From the NCBI RefSeq assembly GCF_002218085.1, contig NZ_BDUC01000003.1, positions 26,314 through 90,313 on the forward strand: a stretch of DNA of 64,000 nt, read 5' to 3'. Origin of the DNA: Tolypothrix sp. NIES-4075 (GTDB lineage Bacteria > Cyanobacteriota > Cyanobacteriia > Cyanobacteriales > Nostocaceae). Both the position numbers and the translations under genes were made by a program. Positions 17,104 through 26,293 of the stretch are shown here, one piece after another. How positions within the stretch are numbered: position 1 is the stretch's first letter; each line of letters begins with the position of its first letter. Below the pieces are notes generated by a model that did not search any database, was not told the origin of the DNA, and saw nothing but the letters and a program-made list of their open reading frames with translations.

Positions 17104-17940
17104 AATTGTTTAGACTCTTTCTCTATAGTATTTGACGCTTTCTTATGTTATACGAGAATAGAAAAAATTTTTCTTTTTTTGAATCCCCTAAATTTATCTG
17201 AATTTATTTCTTCGGAATTTATTTCTCAGGATGCCTTTTTAGACCCAGCATAGCTGTGTCAACAGCACTTATAGGAGGAAATGTGAGAACTTTCTCTTTT
17301 ATCTAAATAATTTGTCTTGGAGTTTGGCGATCGCCCTTGCTGAAAATAGCACTCCTTTGCTACTGCCTAGCTTCTTGATCATAAATCGGATCTCCTGTTT
17401 TTGGTATTTGGGATATTCAAATATTTATTAAGACGTTTGCAAACTCAGAAAAAGTAGGAAAAATATATTTTTAAACTATATAACATGCATTTTGTCAATT
17501 ATAAATTTGATTTGTTTTTTGATAAATTATACTAATTTTTTGCTATCTGCTGAAACTTCAGCGCCAAAGTGAATCATGAGTAATTTGGTTACGCCTAGCG
17601 AAGGCGTAGCTTGCGCCTCTGATACAAGGCTCCTTTGTTGACTCTCACAAAAATTACGTTTTTACCACGTTCTTCCGAATACGTTTAGGTAGTATTACTT
17701 ATTGACAAAATTACTAAAACCTTTTCTATAAATGGGAAAAGTATTGGAGTTTAGACTAAGCTTTGCCAGGGTTTGGCAGCAAGAAGTCAGAAAATTTTAT
17801 TTTTCAAAAAAATAAATTTTGGACATAGATACAACATTTGGATTTGAAAATTTCTATTTTGGGATTAATATAAAATGGCTACTAAAAAAATCTGTCGCCA
17901 ATAAGTGGTTACAGAATTTTATATATCAAGAAAAGTAATT
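17104..17940. other. Divergent gvpJ/gvpA control region
   Basis: No gene is visible in these 837 AT-rich bases. The right part holds a good sigma-70-type promoter for gvpA (separate entry). Near 17590-17615 there is a GCCTAGCGAAGGCGTAG palindromic filler. The length is large for a cyanobacterial spacer, so more regulatory elements and the gvpJ promoter are likely here. Confidence 0.6.
17702..17730 (+). promoter_or_regulatory. Candidate gvpA promoter
   Basis: A perfect TTGACA (17702-17707) is followed after 17 bases by TCTATA (17725-17730). Transcription from about 17737 would give a 5' leader of roughly 200 bases before gvpA. This fits a strongly expressed structural gene but is only a sequence match. 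Confidence 0.55.
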
Positions 17941-18159
17941 ATGGCAGTTGAAAAAGTAAACTCATCTTCTAGTCTGGCTGAAGTCATCGATCGCATTCTT
18001 GATAAGGGTGTTGTCATCGATGTGTGGGTACGGGTATCCCTTGTGGGAATCGAACTGTTAGCAGTGGAAGCACGGATTGTAATAGCATCAGTAGAAACTT
18101 ATTTGAAGTATGCAGAAGCTGTTGGCTTGACCGCTCAAGCTGCTGTACCAGCGATCTGA
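17941..18159 (+). CDS. gvpA: Gas-vesicle shell protein GvpA
   Basis: The 72-residue product beginning MAVEKVNSSSSLAEVIDRIL is canonical GvpA, the small hydrophobic protein that polymerises into the ribbed gas-vesicle wall. The conserved core LDKGVVIDVWVRVSLVGIEL and the VETYLKYAEAVGLT helix are intact. The ATG at 17941 was chosen over an upstream in-frame codon at 17905 because all family members start here. Only one gvpA copy is present, whereas many cyanobacteria carry several. It is followed by gvpC and gvpN on the same strand. Confidence 0.97.
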   Translation: MAVEKVNSSSSLAEVIDRILDKGVVIDVWVRVSLVGIELLAVEARIVIASVETYLKYAEAVGLTAQAAVPAI

Positions 18160-18216
18160 ACGTTTATAGCGTACCTTTTTATTTTTGGTAGGTATAGCGC
18201 CAAAGGAGCCTAGATA

Positions 18217-18588
18217 GTGTCTCTTAGAGAACAATGGAACGCTGCCCGAGTGCAACGCCAAGAAGAAGTCCGCGAACGTCAACAGGATGTGCTGGAGTAT
18301 CGTCAGCAGATTCAAGCAGAGATGGCAGCACTGCATCAGTATCAGCGGACAATGTTGAGTAACTTCCGCAGCACTTTGCAAGCCGATGTAGCTGCTTTCC
18401 TAGAGGAGACGCGATCGCATCAGCAGGAAGTCTGGTTCGACCAGCGACAGCAACGATCGGCTTACGTAGCAGCTATGCGAAATTATGTTTGGGGGACAAC
18501 CCCCACTTTTGAAGATGGCAATTCTGCAACAGGTGTTTCACCTTCGCAACCTTCTACTGGTATCCCAACAGATATGAGGCGAGATTAG
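18217..18588 (+). CDS. gvpC: Gas-vesicle strengthening protein GvpC
   Basis: The 123-residue protein starts at a GTG with MSLREQWNAARVQRQEEVRERQ, a typical GvpC opening. It continues with helical repeats of about 33 residues rich in Gln, Glu and Arg (QQDVLEYRQQIQAEMAALHQ; LQADVAAFLEETRSHQQEVW). GvpC binds the outside of the GvpA shell and stiffens it. Only two to three repeats are present against about five in Anabaena, so this is a short version. It lies two bases before gvpN. Confidence 0.85.
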   Translation: MSLREQWNAARVQRQEEVRERQQDVLEYRQQIQAEMAALHQYQRTMLSNFRSTLQADVAAFLEETRSHQQEVWFDQRQQRSAYVAAMRNYVWGTTPTFEDGNSATGVSPSQPSTGIPTDMRRD

Positions 18589-18590
18589 TT

Positions 18591-19505
18591 GTGACCACAG
18601 TTCTGCAAGCCAACTCCCAAAATTTTGTCGATACGCCAGCAATTCATCGTCTAACTCAGCGTGCCCTGCGCTATCTTCACGCTGGTTTCTCTGTCCACCT
18701 GCGCGGTCCTGCGGGAACCGGCAAAACAACATTGGCAATACATTTGGCGAATCTTTTAGAGCGTCCGATTTTGCTGATGTTTGGAGATGATGAACACAAG
18801 TCTTCCGATTTGATTGGTAATCAACGAGGCTATAACCGCAAGAAAGTTGTTGATAATTTTATTCATACTGTTGTCAAGCTGGAAGATGAATTCCGCCAGA
18901 CCTGGGTCGATGCCCGCCTGACCACTGCCTGCCGTGAGGGTTTCACCTTAGTCTACGATGAGTTCAATCGTTCCCGTCCTGAGGTGAATAATGTGCTGCT
19001 CTCCGTATTGGAGGAAAAGCTACTAGTGCTACCAAGCGCTGCTCAACAACAGGAATATATTCGTGCCCATCCCCAGTTCCGAGTCATCTTTACCTCGAAT
19101 CCAGAGGAGTACTGCGGAGTTCATGAAACTCAGGATGCACTGATGGATCGCCTGGTAACGATTGATATTCCAGAGCCAGACGAACTGACTCAGGAGGAGA
19201 TTGTTGTCCAAAAATCAGGATTGACACGAGCAGATGCCTCAGTGATTGTGTCTCTTGTCAAGAGGTTTCGGGAGCGCACACAGCAAAAAGAAAAGTCCTC
19301 CGGTTTGCGAGCGTGTCTGATCGTTGCTAAAGTCTGTCACAGCAATAATGTTCCTGTTGTGCCCACTGGCGCTGACTTTCAAGATATCTGTGCAGATGTC
19401 CTGCTGTCGCGTTCCAAACTATCCCAGAGTGAAGCAAGCTTGATTCTTGGGGAACTGTTTGCCGAAGTTCGGTCAGTAAAAAAACTTTCTGCTAAAAGGA
19501 GGTGA
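18591..19505 (+). CDS. gvpN: Gas-vesicle ATPase GvpN (MoxR-type AAA+)
   Basis: The 304-residue protein is an AAA+ ATPase of the MoxR/CbbQ type. It has Walker A GPAGTGKTT, Walker B FTLVYDEFNRSRPE, sensor VIFTSNPEEYCGVHETQDAL, and arginine-finger region MDRLVTIDIPEPDELTQEE. GvpN is needed for growth of gas vesicles to full size. It starts at GTG 18591, almost touching gvpC. Its 3' end supplies the ribosome-binding site of the next small gene. Confidence 0.93.
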   Translation: MTTVLQANSQNFVDTPAIHRLTQRALRYLHAGFSVHLRGPAGTGKTTLAIHLANLLERPILLMFGDDEHKSSDLIGNQRGYNRKKVVDNFIHTVVKLEDEFRQTWVDARLTTACREGFTLVYDEFNRSRPEVNNVLLSVLEEKLLVLPSAAQQQEYIRAHPQFRVIFTSNPEEYCGVHETQDALMDRLVTIDIPEPDELTQEEIVVQKSGLTRADASVIVSLVKRFRERTQQKEKSSGLRACLIVAKVCHSNNVPVVPTGADFQDICADVLLSRSKLSQSEASLILGELFAEVRSVKKLSAKRR

Positions 19506-19509
19506 AACA

Positions 19510-19701
19510 ATGATCCTTATTCGTACCGTGCGGCAAATTCGTACTGGTGGAATGATTCCTAGTTTCCGTGCTTGCCAAACTTTAAGCGGTTTGGATTTGT
19601 CGAAGAGCGATCGCGCTCGTTGCATTGGTGCATCAGCAAAAATGCTGGCAAGTGAAGCTCGCAGACAGTGGCACATTAGACAATGGAAAAGAGGCTCCTA
19701 A
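19510..19701 (+). CDS. Small basic protein coupled to gvpN, unknown
   Basis: I do not recognise this 63-residue protein (MILIRTVRQIRTGGMIPSFR...). It is supported as a real gene by an ideal Shine-Dalgarno AAAGGAGGTGA that overlaps the gvpN stop and lies four bases before the ATG, implying translational coupling. The product is basic, with many Arg and Lys residues, and carries two Cys (FRACQTLSG and RARCIGAS). No transmembrane segment is visible. Location suggests a role with GvpN. Confidence 0.6.
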   Translation: MILIRTVRQIRTGGMIPSFRACQTLSGLDLSKSDRARCIGASAKMLASEARRQWHIRQWKRGS

Positions 19702-19888
19702 TAAAAATTAGGATTTGAGAATCTTTGAGTAGACATAGTTAGTCTCGGCTAGCTACGATAGCGCAGCGTGGCGAAGCCATAGTTACGCCTGTAGATTGTT
19801 GGATTTGTCTCCCTAGGATGAAGTGCTGAAATAGACAAGTAGTTGTATTGTACAACTATGATAAGTTCTATGTAGCAGGTTTCTACTC

Positions 19889-20161
19889 ATGGCGAATTTT
19901 GATAATATCCCAGTACACAGGCTTGACAGCGAACATTATCGTCAAATGCTTGTCCGAGACGGCGAACGTCGCTTTCGGGAATGGCATGGCGAGTTTCTCA
20001 GGTATCAAGGCGAGTTTCTCAAAGATCAGCATAATCGAATTCGCGAACTTGAGAACTTACGCAAGAGCATCTACGCAGATCACAAACGTCGTTCTCAGGA
20101 ATCGCGCAATGAATTTTTGCGTTACTACTACAAATTTCTTGCTGAAATGCGTCGCTACTAA
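19889..20161 (+). CDS. Charged helical protein, possibly GvpC-like
   Basis: The 90-residue product is almost entirely predicted amphipathic helix, rich in Arg, Glu, Phe and Tyr. It has internal similarity between FREWHGEFLRYQGEF and SRNEFLRYYYKFLAE, about 60 residues apart. This recalls the repetitive helices of GvpC but the repeat is not the standard one. It stands between the gvpN-coupled small gene and the radical-SAM gene, same strand. Function is unknown; a gas-vesicle surface role is inference. Confidence 0.5.
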   Translation: MANFDNIPVHRLDSEHYRQMLVRDGERRFREWHGEFLRYQGEFLKDQHNRIRELENLRKSIYADHKRRSQESRNEFLRYYYKFLAEMRRY

Positions 20162-20243
20162 AAGTTCATTGTTTGGGCGATCGCACTCTAGTAGAGCATC
20201 GCTCATCCGTTTGGCGAACTATTAGGAATTCGCAAAGGATATT

Positions 20244-20909
20244 ATGAATGAGAAAATTTTACGCCTATTTAGTCGTCAATCCCCCGTGAGCGTACTCGGT
20301 CCTGGGCAAAGAGCCGTCATCTGGGTACAGGGCTGTCGGTTCGCTTGTAAAAATTGTATAGTGCCTGAGTCTTGGGATGAGTCAGCAGGAGAACTGGTGA
20401 GCGTCACAGAAATGGCAACTTGGGTACTAGCTCAACCTGGAATTGAGGGGATGACCTTCTCTGGAGGAGAGCCGATGCTGCAAGCAAAGGCACTGGCTGA
20501 CCTGATAGACTTAGTTCGGGCGAAGGCAGATATGGGAGTGGTATGCTATACAGGCTATCGTCTGGAGCAACTACAACAGCAAGGTACACAAGAACAACAA
20601 GATTTATTGCAGCGAATCGATCTGCTGATAGATGGTGTTTACATTGAACAACAGCACGCAGATTTGCTCTGGCGCGGTTCGGCTAACCAGCGATTGTTAC
20701 CTATGACAGAGCGTTATCAAGCTTTGATTATAGACCAATTAGCGCAAAAGCGATCGCAAGGTTTACAGTTTTTCATGGAAACAACCGGACAAATCCAGTT
20801 TGTGGGGATTCCCAAACAACCAGGTTTTCGTCAAGAATTTGAGTCTCGAATGTTGAGTCGTGGTGTGATTATGAACCCAGTAAAGGAGCCTTGTACAAAT
20901 CAACCATAA
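20244..20909 (+). CDS. Radical SAM activase-like protein (4Fe-4S single-cluster family)
   Basis: The 221-residue protein begins with SPVSVLGPGQRAVIWVQGCRFACKNC; the CRFACKNC segment is the radical SAM CxxxCxxC motif. MTFSGGEPMLQ is the SAM-binding GGEP motif. Size and layout match NrdG/PflA-type activating enzymes, which place a glycyl radical on a partner enzyme. No glycyl-radical enzyme is visible in the window. The gene is 82 bases after the small helical gene on the gvp strand, so it may modify a protein of this island. The target is unknown. Confidence 0.8.
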   Translation: MNEKILRLFSRQSPVSVLGPGQRAVIWVQGCRFACKNCIVPESWDESAGELVSVTEMATWVLAQPGIEGMTFSGGEPMLQAKALADLIDLVRAKADMGVVCYTGYRLEQLQQQGTQEQQDLLQRIDLLIDGVYIEQQHADLLWRGSANQRLLPMTERYQALIIDQLAQKRSQGLQFFMETTGQIQFVGIPKQPGFRQEFESRMLSRGVIMNPVKEPCTNQP

Positions 20910-20945
20910 TGTGCGATCGGGCGATCGCCACGTTTACCGACAATT

Positions 20946-21260
20946 TGGGTCTAAAGCCCCGTCCTTCACTGGACGGCTTTATTGATTTTTAACATGATAT
21001 ATGAGATTATATTTATGGTAATGCGGTAATACGCCAAGAGAGCCAAAGTTGGTAGCTCGCCATCCACAATGTTCAGCTTCGTGCGACATAGTGTGGGAAT
21101 GAGAAATAAAAAATTTGAATAAATCATTTCAAACGCGGTCGGGCAGTCCGTGTGCGCTTGTGGACGTATCCAAACGGGGATGTCTAAATGCCTGCATTTA
21201 GGTATCTAGAGAGGACGGATGATGCAAGAATCCTCATGCATGACGGCTGAGGAGTGTCAA
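20946..21260 (+). mobile_element. Remnant of an IS200/IS605-type element
   Basis: No transposase frame remains. The left part has the terminal-type hairpin GCCCCGTCC/GGACGG near 20957-20980. The right end has a stem (CCTCA...TGAGG near 21231-21253) followed by AGTGTCAA, which matches right ends of cyanobacterial IS200/IS605 elements as I know them. A further stem CCACAATGT/ACATAGTGTGG lies near 21063-21096. The non-coding 3' part of a TnpB element is the likely source. It fills most of the 376 bases between the radical-SAM and LamG genes. Confidence 0.5.
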
Positions 21261-21285
21261 ATATGCTTAAAGTAGCACCAAGCAG

Positions 21286-24200
21286 ATGCTGACAATCGAC
21301 AAGTTAAGGGTTGGAGTTGCAGGAATTTCCATTAGCACCCTGCGACGCGGCAATCCTCCCATTGACCGTATGGCACAGCAAACTGCGCTCTCCCAAACAA
21401 CAATGCAGGAAACGCCTCAAAATGACTCTTTCCCAACAGCTCTTAGCTTTAATGGAGTCAGTGACAAATTGGATATGCCCTATGCTTCCGAGCTAAATCC
21501 TACCAGTTTCACAGTAGAAATGTGGGTTATGGTTGGTGGCGGCACGGGCTATCAGTCTATTGTAGCCTCGGTCGGAGGCTCACCCCTTGAAGGACGCAAG
21601 GGCTACCTTTTCTGCGTCACGCCTTCCCAGCAATGGCAGTTCTGGTTGGGGAATGGGGAGCCACGGGCATTCTGGCGAGTCCTGACTGGACCAAAGGTAA
21701 GACCTGGCGAGTGGGCACATCTGGCAGGAACTTATGACCGAAACTCTGAGACAATGACGTTCTATGTCAATGGGCAGGAAGTAGGACGACAAATTGATGT
21801 GCAATACTATCCTAATGACCGCAATCCCATGCGTGTCGGCGCAGGCGCTACAGAGCAGTTGGGGGCAAGTCCTTGCTTTTTCTGCGGCAAGATTACTGAG
21901 GTTCATATTTGGGACAGAGTCTTGAGTACCACTGAGATTCAAGCACTTTCAGCCCAGCAGTCAATCGAAATTCAAGCAGAACCCATTAGCGAAATCGACT
22001 CTTTTGAGTCTGCTTCTGTAAAGCAAGATATCCACGGCACTGTCAGACCATCGCCAAGTAAGGATACTCCCGCCCCAGATTTATCAAAGCCGGGTATTGG
22101 TACTGTGCCGACCGTCACCCCTACTTCCTCCCTTATAAGTAAAAATACTCTTAACCCAGATTCATCAAAGCCGGGTACTGGTACTGTGTCGACAGTCACC
22201 CCTACTCCCTCAAAGCCAAGTATTGAAAAACCTATTACTTTGCCAGTTGTCGAACAACCTCTCGCTTTGAAGCAACCCAACACAGTTACTTCTATGTCTG
22301 ACCCCCCACTCGTTCTCTGGCAAATTGGTAGACCTGGTCAAGCCGGAATACCGATTCCAACAGGTGCTTGGACACAAGTATATAATTATATTATTAGCAC
22401 AGACCCTGACCCCGTTAATCGTCCGGTCATTCCTTCTTGCCTGGTTCCTCCTAGTGCCAGCAAAATTCCCAACTCAACCAGCCAGCTCAACATTCATTTT
22501 GTCCTGCTAGATAATTATACTGAAGGTCAATTAGTTCTTTGTTATGACCGCTACGGTTCTGGGGAAGACAATATATTTCTGGACGGGCAACTCATTGCCA
22601 AGACACCTGGTGCAAATAAAGTACAGCTCAAGCAAACTCAAATACCATTAGGAGTCGTCTTCAAAGGACTTCACACGCTCTCCATTACAGTATCAAACAG
22701 TGCGGATAGCGCACACGTCATCGACTACCTGCAACTCCAAACCTCTAAACCTATGCTTTCCAACCTCACGTCCCAACTTTCGCCCTCAGGCAATCAGCCC
22801 CGTAGAGGCAATCAACCAGCTTCCCAAAACGCCCAAGCTCAAGGCAGTCAAGGAGGTGGGCTGCTAGGCGGATTGATATCCCCAGTAACAGGTATCGTCG
22901 GTCAAGTAGCAGGTGCTGCCGGAAATCCTGCCGGATTGGTCGGTGGGTTAGCCGGTCAGGTGGCAGGTGCTGCTGGAAACCCTGCGGAATTGGTTGGTGG
23001 ATTAGTCGGTCAAGTAGCAGGTGCTGCTGGAAACCCTGCGGAATTGGTTGGTGGATTAGTCGGTCAAGTAGCAGGTGCTGCCGGAAATCCTGCCGGATTG
23101 GTTGGTGGATTGGTCGGTCAAGTAGCAGGTGCTGCCGGAAATCCTGCCGAATTGGTTGGTGGGTTAGCCGGTCAGGTGGCAGGTGCTGCTGGAAATCCTG
23201 CGGAATTGGTTGGTGGATTGGTCGGTCAAGTAGCAGGTGCTGCCGGAAATCCTGCCGAATTGGTTGGTGGATTAGTCGGTCAGGTAGCAGGTGCTGCCGG
23301 AAATCCTGCGGAATTGGTTGGTGGATTGGTCGGTCAGGTGGCAGGTGCTGCTGGAAACCCTGCTGAATTGGTTGGTGGATTAGCCGGTCAGGTGGCAGGT
23401 GCTGCCGGATTGGTCGGTGGATTAGCTGGTCAAGTGGCAGGTGCTGCGGGAAATCCTGCCGGACTGGTCGGTGGATTAGCTGGTCAGGTGGCAGGTGCTG
23501 CGGGAAATCCTGCCGGATTGGTCGGTGGATTGGTCGGTCAGGTGGCAGGTGCTGCTGGAAATCCTGCGGAATTGGTTGGTGGATTGGTCGGTCAAGTAGC
23601 AGGTGCTGCCGGAAATCCTGCCGAATTGGTTGGTGGATTAGTCGGTCAGGTGGCAGGTGCTGCCGGATTGGTCGGTGGATTAGCTGGTCAGGTGGCAGGT
23701 GCTGCCGGAAACCCTGCCGAATTGGTTGGTGGATTAGTCGGTCAGGTAGCAGGTGCTGCCGGAAATCCTGCCGGATTGGTCGGTGGGTTAGCTGGTCAGG
23801 TGGCAGGATTGGCGGGCGGATTACCAGGGCAATCTGCCGCAGGTTCAGGAAACCATCCTGCTGGAGCAACTGCCCTATCCGTCGAAGTCGTTGTCCAACT
23901 GGCTGGATTAGTCAATCAGTTGAGTGCGTTAATCGCCCAGCTCGCTCAGATGCTCAATCAACTTGGAATAGTCAATCAATCTGCCGCAAGGGGGATGTTA
24001 CCACCTCAACAGCTTGCTCATTTATCACCTCAACAGCTTGCTCATTTATCACCTCAACAGCTTGCACAAGTGTATGCAGCAGCACAACAAGTGCCCGGAA
24101 CGACACCTCAAGTTGCATCCCCAATGCCAGCCCTATCACCTCAACAGCTTGCACAACTGCATGAAGCAGCACGGCAAATTCTGGGAATTGTACCTCAAGT

Positions 24201-24411
24201 TCCGTCCCCAATGGCTGGTCTATCACCTCAACAGCTTGCACAAGTGTATGCAGCAGCACAGCAAGCTCCAGGAATAACTGGTCTATCACCTCAACAGCTT
24301 GCACAAGTGTATGCAGCACAACAAGCTCCGGGAATGGCATCTCAAGTTCCACCCGGAATGGCAGCCCTGCCACCGGAACTGCTAGCTCAATTATATAGAC
24401 TACAGGGATAG
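21286..24411 (+). CDS. LamG protein with long Gly-rich 18-residue repeats
   Basis: The 1041-residue frame has five sections. A LamG domain (about 45-235) is clearly related to the first LamG of the protein at 12234 (NPTSFTVEMWVM, WAHLAGTYDRN). A Ser/Pro/Thr linker follows (about 240-340). A beta-rich, carbohydrate-binding-like domain is at about 345-490. The tract at 515-850 has 17-18 units of GNPAELVGGLVGQVAGAA type. The C-terminus repeats LSPQQLAQVYAAAQQ. Translation may instead begin at ATG 21370 (MAQQTALSQ), because the related protein starts with MKQQETV and the upstream codons border a mobile-element remnant. No signal peptide or anchor is seen. A structural role around gas vesicles is inference. 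Confidence 0.8.
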   Translation: MLTIDKLRVGVAGISISTLRRGNPPIDRMAQQTALSQTTMQETPQNDSFPTALSFNGVSDKLDMPYASELNPTSFTVEMWVMVGGGTGYQSIVASVGGSPLEGRKGYLFCVTPSQQWQFWLGNGEPRAFWRVLTGPKVRPGEWAHLAGTYDRNSETMTFYVNGQEVGRQIDVQYYPNDRNPMRVGAGATEQLGASPCFFCGKITEVHIWDRVLSTTEIQALSAQQSIEIQAEPISEIDSFESASVKQDIHGTVRPSPSKDTPAPDLSKPGIGTVPTVTPTSSLISKNTLNPDSSKPGTGTVSTVTPTPSKPSIEKPITLPVVEQPLALKQPNTVTSMSDPPLVLWQIGRPGQAGIPIPTGAWTQVYNYIISTDPDPVNRPVIPSCLVPPSASKIPNSTSQLNIHFVLLDNYTEGQLVLCYDRYGSGEDNIFLDGQLIAKTPGANKVQLKQTQIPLGVVFKGLHTLSITVSNSADSAHVIDYLQLQTSKPMLSNLTSQLSPSGNQPRRGNQPASQNAQAQGSQGGGLLGGLISPVTGIVGQVAGAAGNPAGLVGGLAGQVAGAAGNPAELVGGLVGQVAGAAGNPAELVGGLVGQVAGAAGNPAGLVGGLVGQVAGAAGNPAELVGGLAGQVAGAAGNPAELVGGLVGQVAGAAGNPAELVGGLVGQVAGAAGNPAELVGGLVGQVAGAAGNPAELVGGLAGQVAGAAGLVGGLAGQVAGAAGNPAGLVGGLAGQVAGAAGNPAGLVGGLVGQVAGAAGNPAELVGGLVGQVAGAAGNPAELVGGLVGQVAGAAGLVGGLAGQVAGAAGNPAELVGGLVGQVAGAAGNPAGLVGGLAGQVAGLAGGLPGQSAAGSGNHPAGATALSVEVVVQLAGLVNQLSALIAQLAQMLNQLGIVNQSAARGMLPPQQLAHLSPQQLAHLSPQQLAQVYAAAQQVPGTTPQVASPMPALSPQQLAQLHEAARQILGIVPQVPSPMAGLSPQQLAQVYAAAQQAPGITGLSPQQLAQVYAAQQAPGMASQVPPGMAALPPELLAQLYRLQG
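22880..23815 (+). repeat. 17-18 tandem 54-bp repeats coding Gly-rich units
   Basis: The tract encodes repeats of GNPAxLVGGLxGQVAGAA with very little variation; two units lack GNPAx. The spacing of Gly residues resembles glycine-zipper helices that pack tightly or insert in membranes. The unit length equals that of the Pro-rich repeat in the other LamG gene. Antisense open frames here are repeat artefacts. Confidence 0.85.
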
Positions 24412-24426
24412 GGCTGGTAGCAGCGT

Positions 24427-26259
24427 GTGAGTAGGTTATTGCGAGAATTTGAACAATTATTAATACTGGCAAAAACTCAGAAGGAAAAGGCTGAACAGCA
24501 AGTGCAGATCGCAAATGCCCGTACTAATCCCAAATCTGAAGAACCATCGGTCAAAGCTATGGGTCGTCCTAAATCTGCTGGGCAGAAACCTCAATCGCAA
24601 GCTGATAATCACACTTTTCAGCCAAAGCCTGCCATGCGATCGCTAGAAGCCGTTGGTGGCTTAAGTGAAGTGCTTGCAGAACTCCGCGATTTGGTGGCTC
24701 TACCGCTCAAACGCCCGGATTTACTAGAAAAACTAGGATTAGAGCCGACGCGGGGAGTGTTGTTAATTGGTCCGCCAGGGACTGGTAAAACCCTGACCGC
24801 TCGTGCCCTGGCAGCAGAATTGGGTGTGAATTACATCGCAATTGCAGGTCCTGAGGTTGTGGGTAAGTATTATGGTGAAGCAGAGGCGCGTTTGCGGCAG
24901 ATTTTCCAGAAAGCTACGGGATCGGCGCCTTGCCTAATTTTTATTGACGAGATTGACAGCCTTGCACCGGATCGCGCAAGTGTGGAAGGTGAAGTCGAGA
25001 AGCGCGTCGTTGCTCAACTCCTGAGTCTCATGGATGGCTTTGCTCAACTCAATGGGGTGATGGTTCTAGCAGCAACTAACTGTCCCGCTCGCGTAGATCC
25101 TGCCCTGCGTCGCCCAGGTCGCTTTGACCGCGAAGTGTATTTCCGCGTCCCCAATCGCAACGGTCGATTGGAAATTCTCAAGATTCACACTCGCTCGATG
25201 CCTTTAGAGGTATCTGTGGATTTGGAGGCGATCGCAGATTTGGCAATCGGATTTGTTGGTGCTGATTTGCGAGGACTCTCTCAGAAGGCAGCGTATAATG
25301 CCTTGCACCGCTCTACTCTGTCTCTGGACTCACCAATACCTAGCGATTTGGGCATCAGTCAGCAAGATTTTTTACAAGCACTCAAGGATGTCAAGCCCTC
25401 CGTCCTGCGTCCAGTGGCAATTGAAACCCCCAACGTTACTTGGGATCAAATTGGTGGGCTAGAAACCATTAAATCTATCTTACAGGAATCTGTAGAAGGT
25501 GCATTGCTTTATCCCGAACTCTACCGCCTGATGAGAGCCATATCTCCACGCGGTATTCTACTTTGGGGACCGCCGGGAACTGGGAAAACTCTGCTGGCAA
25601 AAGCTGTAGCTGCTCAAGCAAGGGCAAACTTTATTGCTGTTAATGGGGCAGAACTGCTTAGTCGTTGGGTGGGTGCATCAGAGCAAGCTGTGCGAGATTT
25701 GTTTACTAGAGCAAGGCAAGCAGCGCCCTGTGTCATTTTTATTGATGAAATTGATACCTTTGTCCCTGTTAGAGGGGGTTATGACAGTGATGGTATGAGC
25801 GCTCGTGTCGTTGGTCAGCTTCTTACAGAAATTGATGGTATCCAATCCTGTGATAACGTTCTGATTATCGCCGCAACCAATCGACCAGATATGCTTGACC
25901 CTGCTCTGTTAAGAGCTGGTCGCTTAGATTTGCAACTTAAGGTGGATCTGCCGGATCTCACAAGTCGGCTGGAAATTTTGCAGGTACACAACCGCGATCG
26001 CCCTTTGGCAGAAGATGTAAACTTAGCAGCTTGGGCTGTGCGTACAGAAGGTTGGAACGGTGCCGAACTTGCGCTCCTTAGCAATCAGGCTACTCTGCAA
26101 GCTATTCGACGCTATCGCATCCAAGGATTCACCAACCCAACTGTTGCGAGCATTATCGCTGCTGATTTTGAAACTGCCTATCAATCTCTGCTATCACGGC
26201 GGTACAGCCTTGAAAACCAGGCAGCTATGCTGAAAAACCAACAGCAGTTAAAAGTTTAA
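24427..26259 (+). CDS. CDC48-like ATPase with two AAA domains (right paralog)
   Basis: The 610-residue product is the paralog of the protein at 7927. Both start with a FEQLL-LAK helix, share the EAVGGLSEVLAELRDLVALPLKRPDLL entry and have two full AAA domains. Here these are GPPGTGKTLTARAL with LIFIDEIDS, and GPPGTGKTLLAKAV with VIFIDEIDT. The short N-terminal region again lacks a CDC48 N-domain. Translation starts at GTG 24427, 15 bases after the LamG stop. The next gene follows after 34 bases, so the LamG, AAA and coiled-coil genes form one unit. Substrate unknown. Confidence 0.88.
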   Translation: MSRLLREFEQLLILAKTQKEKAEQQVQIANARTNPKSEEPSVKAMGRPKSAGQKPQSQADNHTFQPKPAMRSLEAVGGLSEVLAELRDLVALPLKRPDLLEKLGLEPTRGVLLIGPPGTGKTLTARALAAELGVNYIAIAGPEVVGKYYGEAEARLRQIFQKATGSAPCLIFIDEIDSLAPDRASVEGEVEKRVVAQLLSLMDGFAQLNGVMVLAATNCPARVDPALRRPGRFDREVYFRVPNRNGRLEILKIHTRSMPLEVSVDLEAIADLAIGFVGADLRGLSQKAAYNALHRSTLSLDSPIPSDLGISQQDFLQALKDVKPSVLRPVAIETPNVTWDQIGGLETIKSILQESVEGALLYPELYRLMRAISPRGILLWGPPGTGKTLLAKAVAAQARANFIAVNGAELLSRWVGASEQAVRDLFTRARQAAPCVIFIDEIDTFVPVRGGYDSDGMSARVVGQLLTEIDGIQSCDNVLIIAATNRPDMLDPALLRAGRLDLQLKVDLPDLTSRLEILQVHNRDRPLAEDVNLAAWAVRTEGWNGAELALLSNQATLQAIRRYRIQGFTNPTVASIIAADFETAYQSLLSRRYSLENQAAMLKNQQQLKV

Positions 26260-26293
26260 GAATTATTTACTTTATTGACAAGAGAACGGTTTT

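Noticed and set aside
22766..23869. 367-codon antisense frame in the Gly-rich LamG gene
   Set aside because: It is the reverse complement of the 54-bp repeat and has only repeat-derived HQPIRQDFRQHL units.
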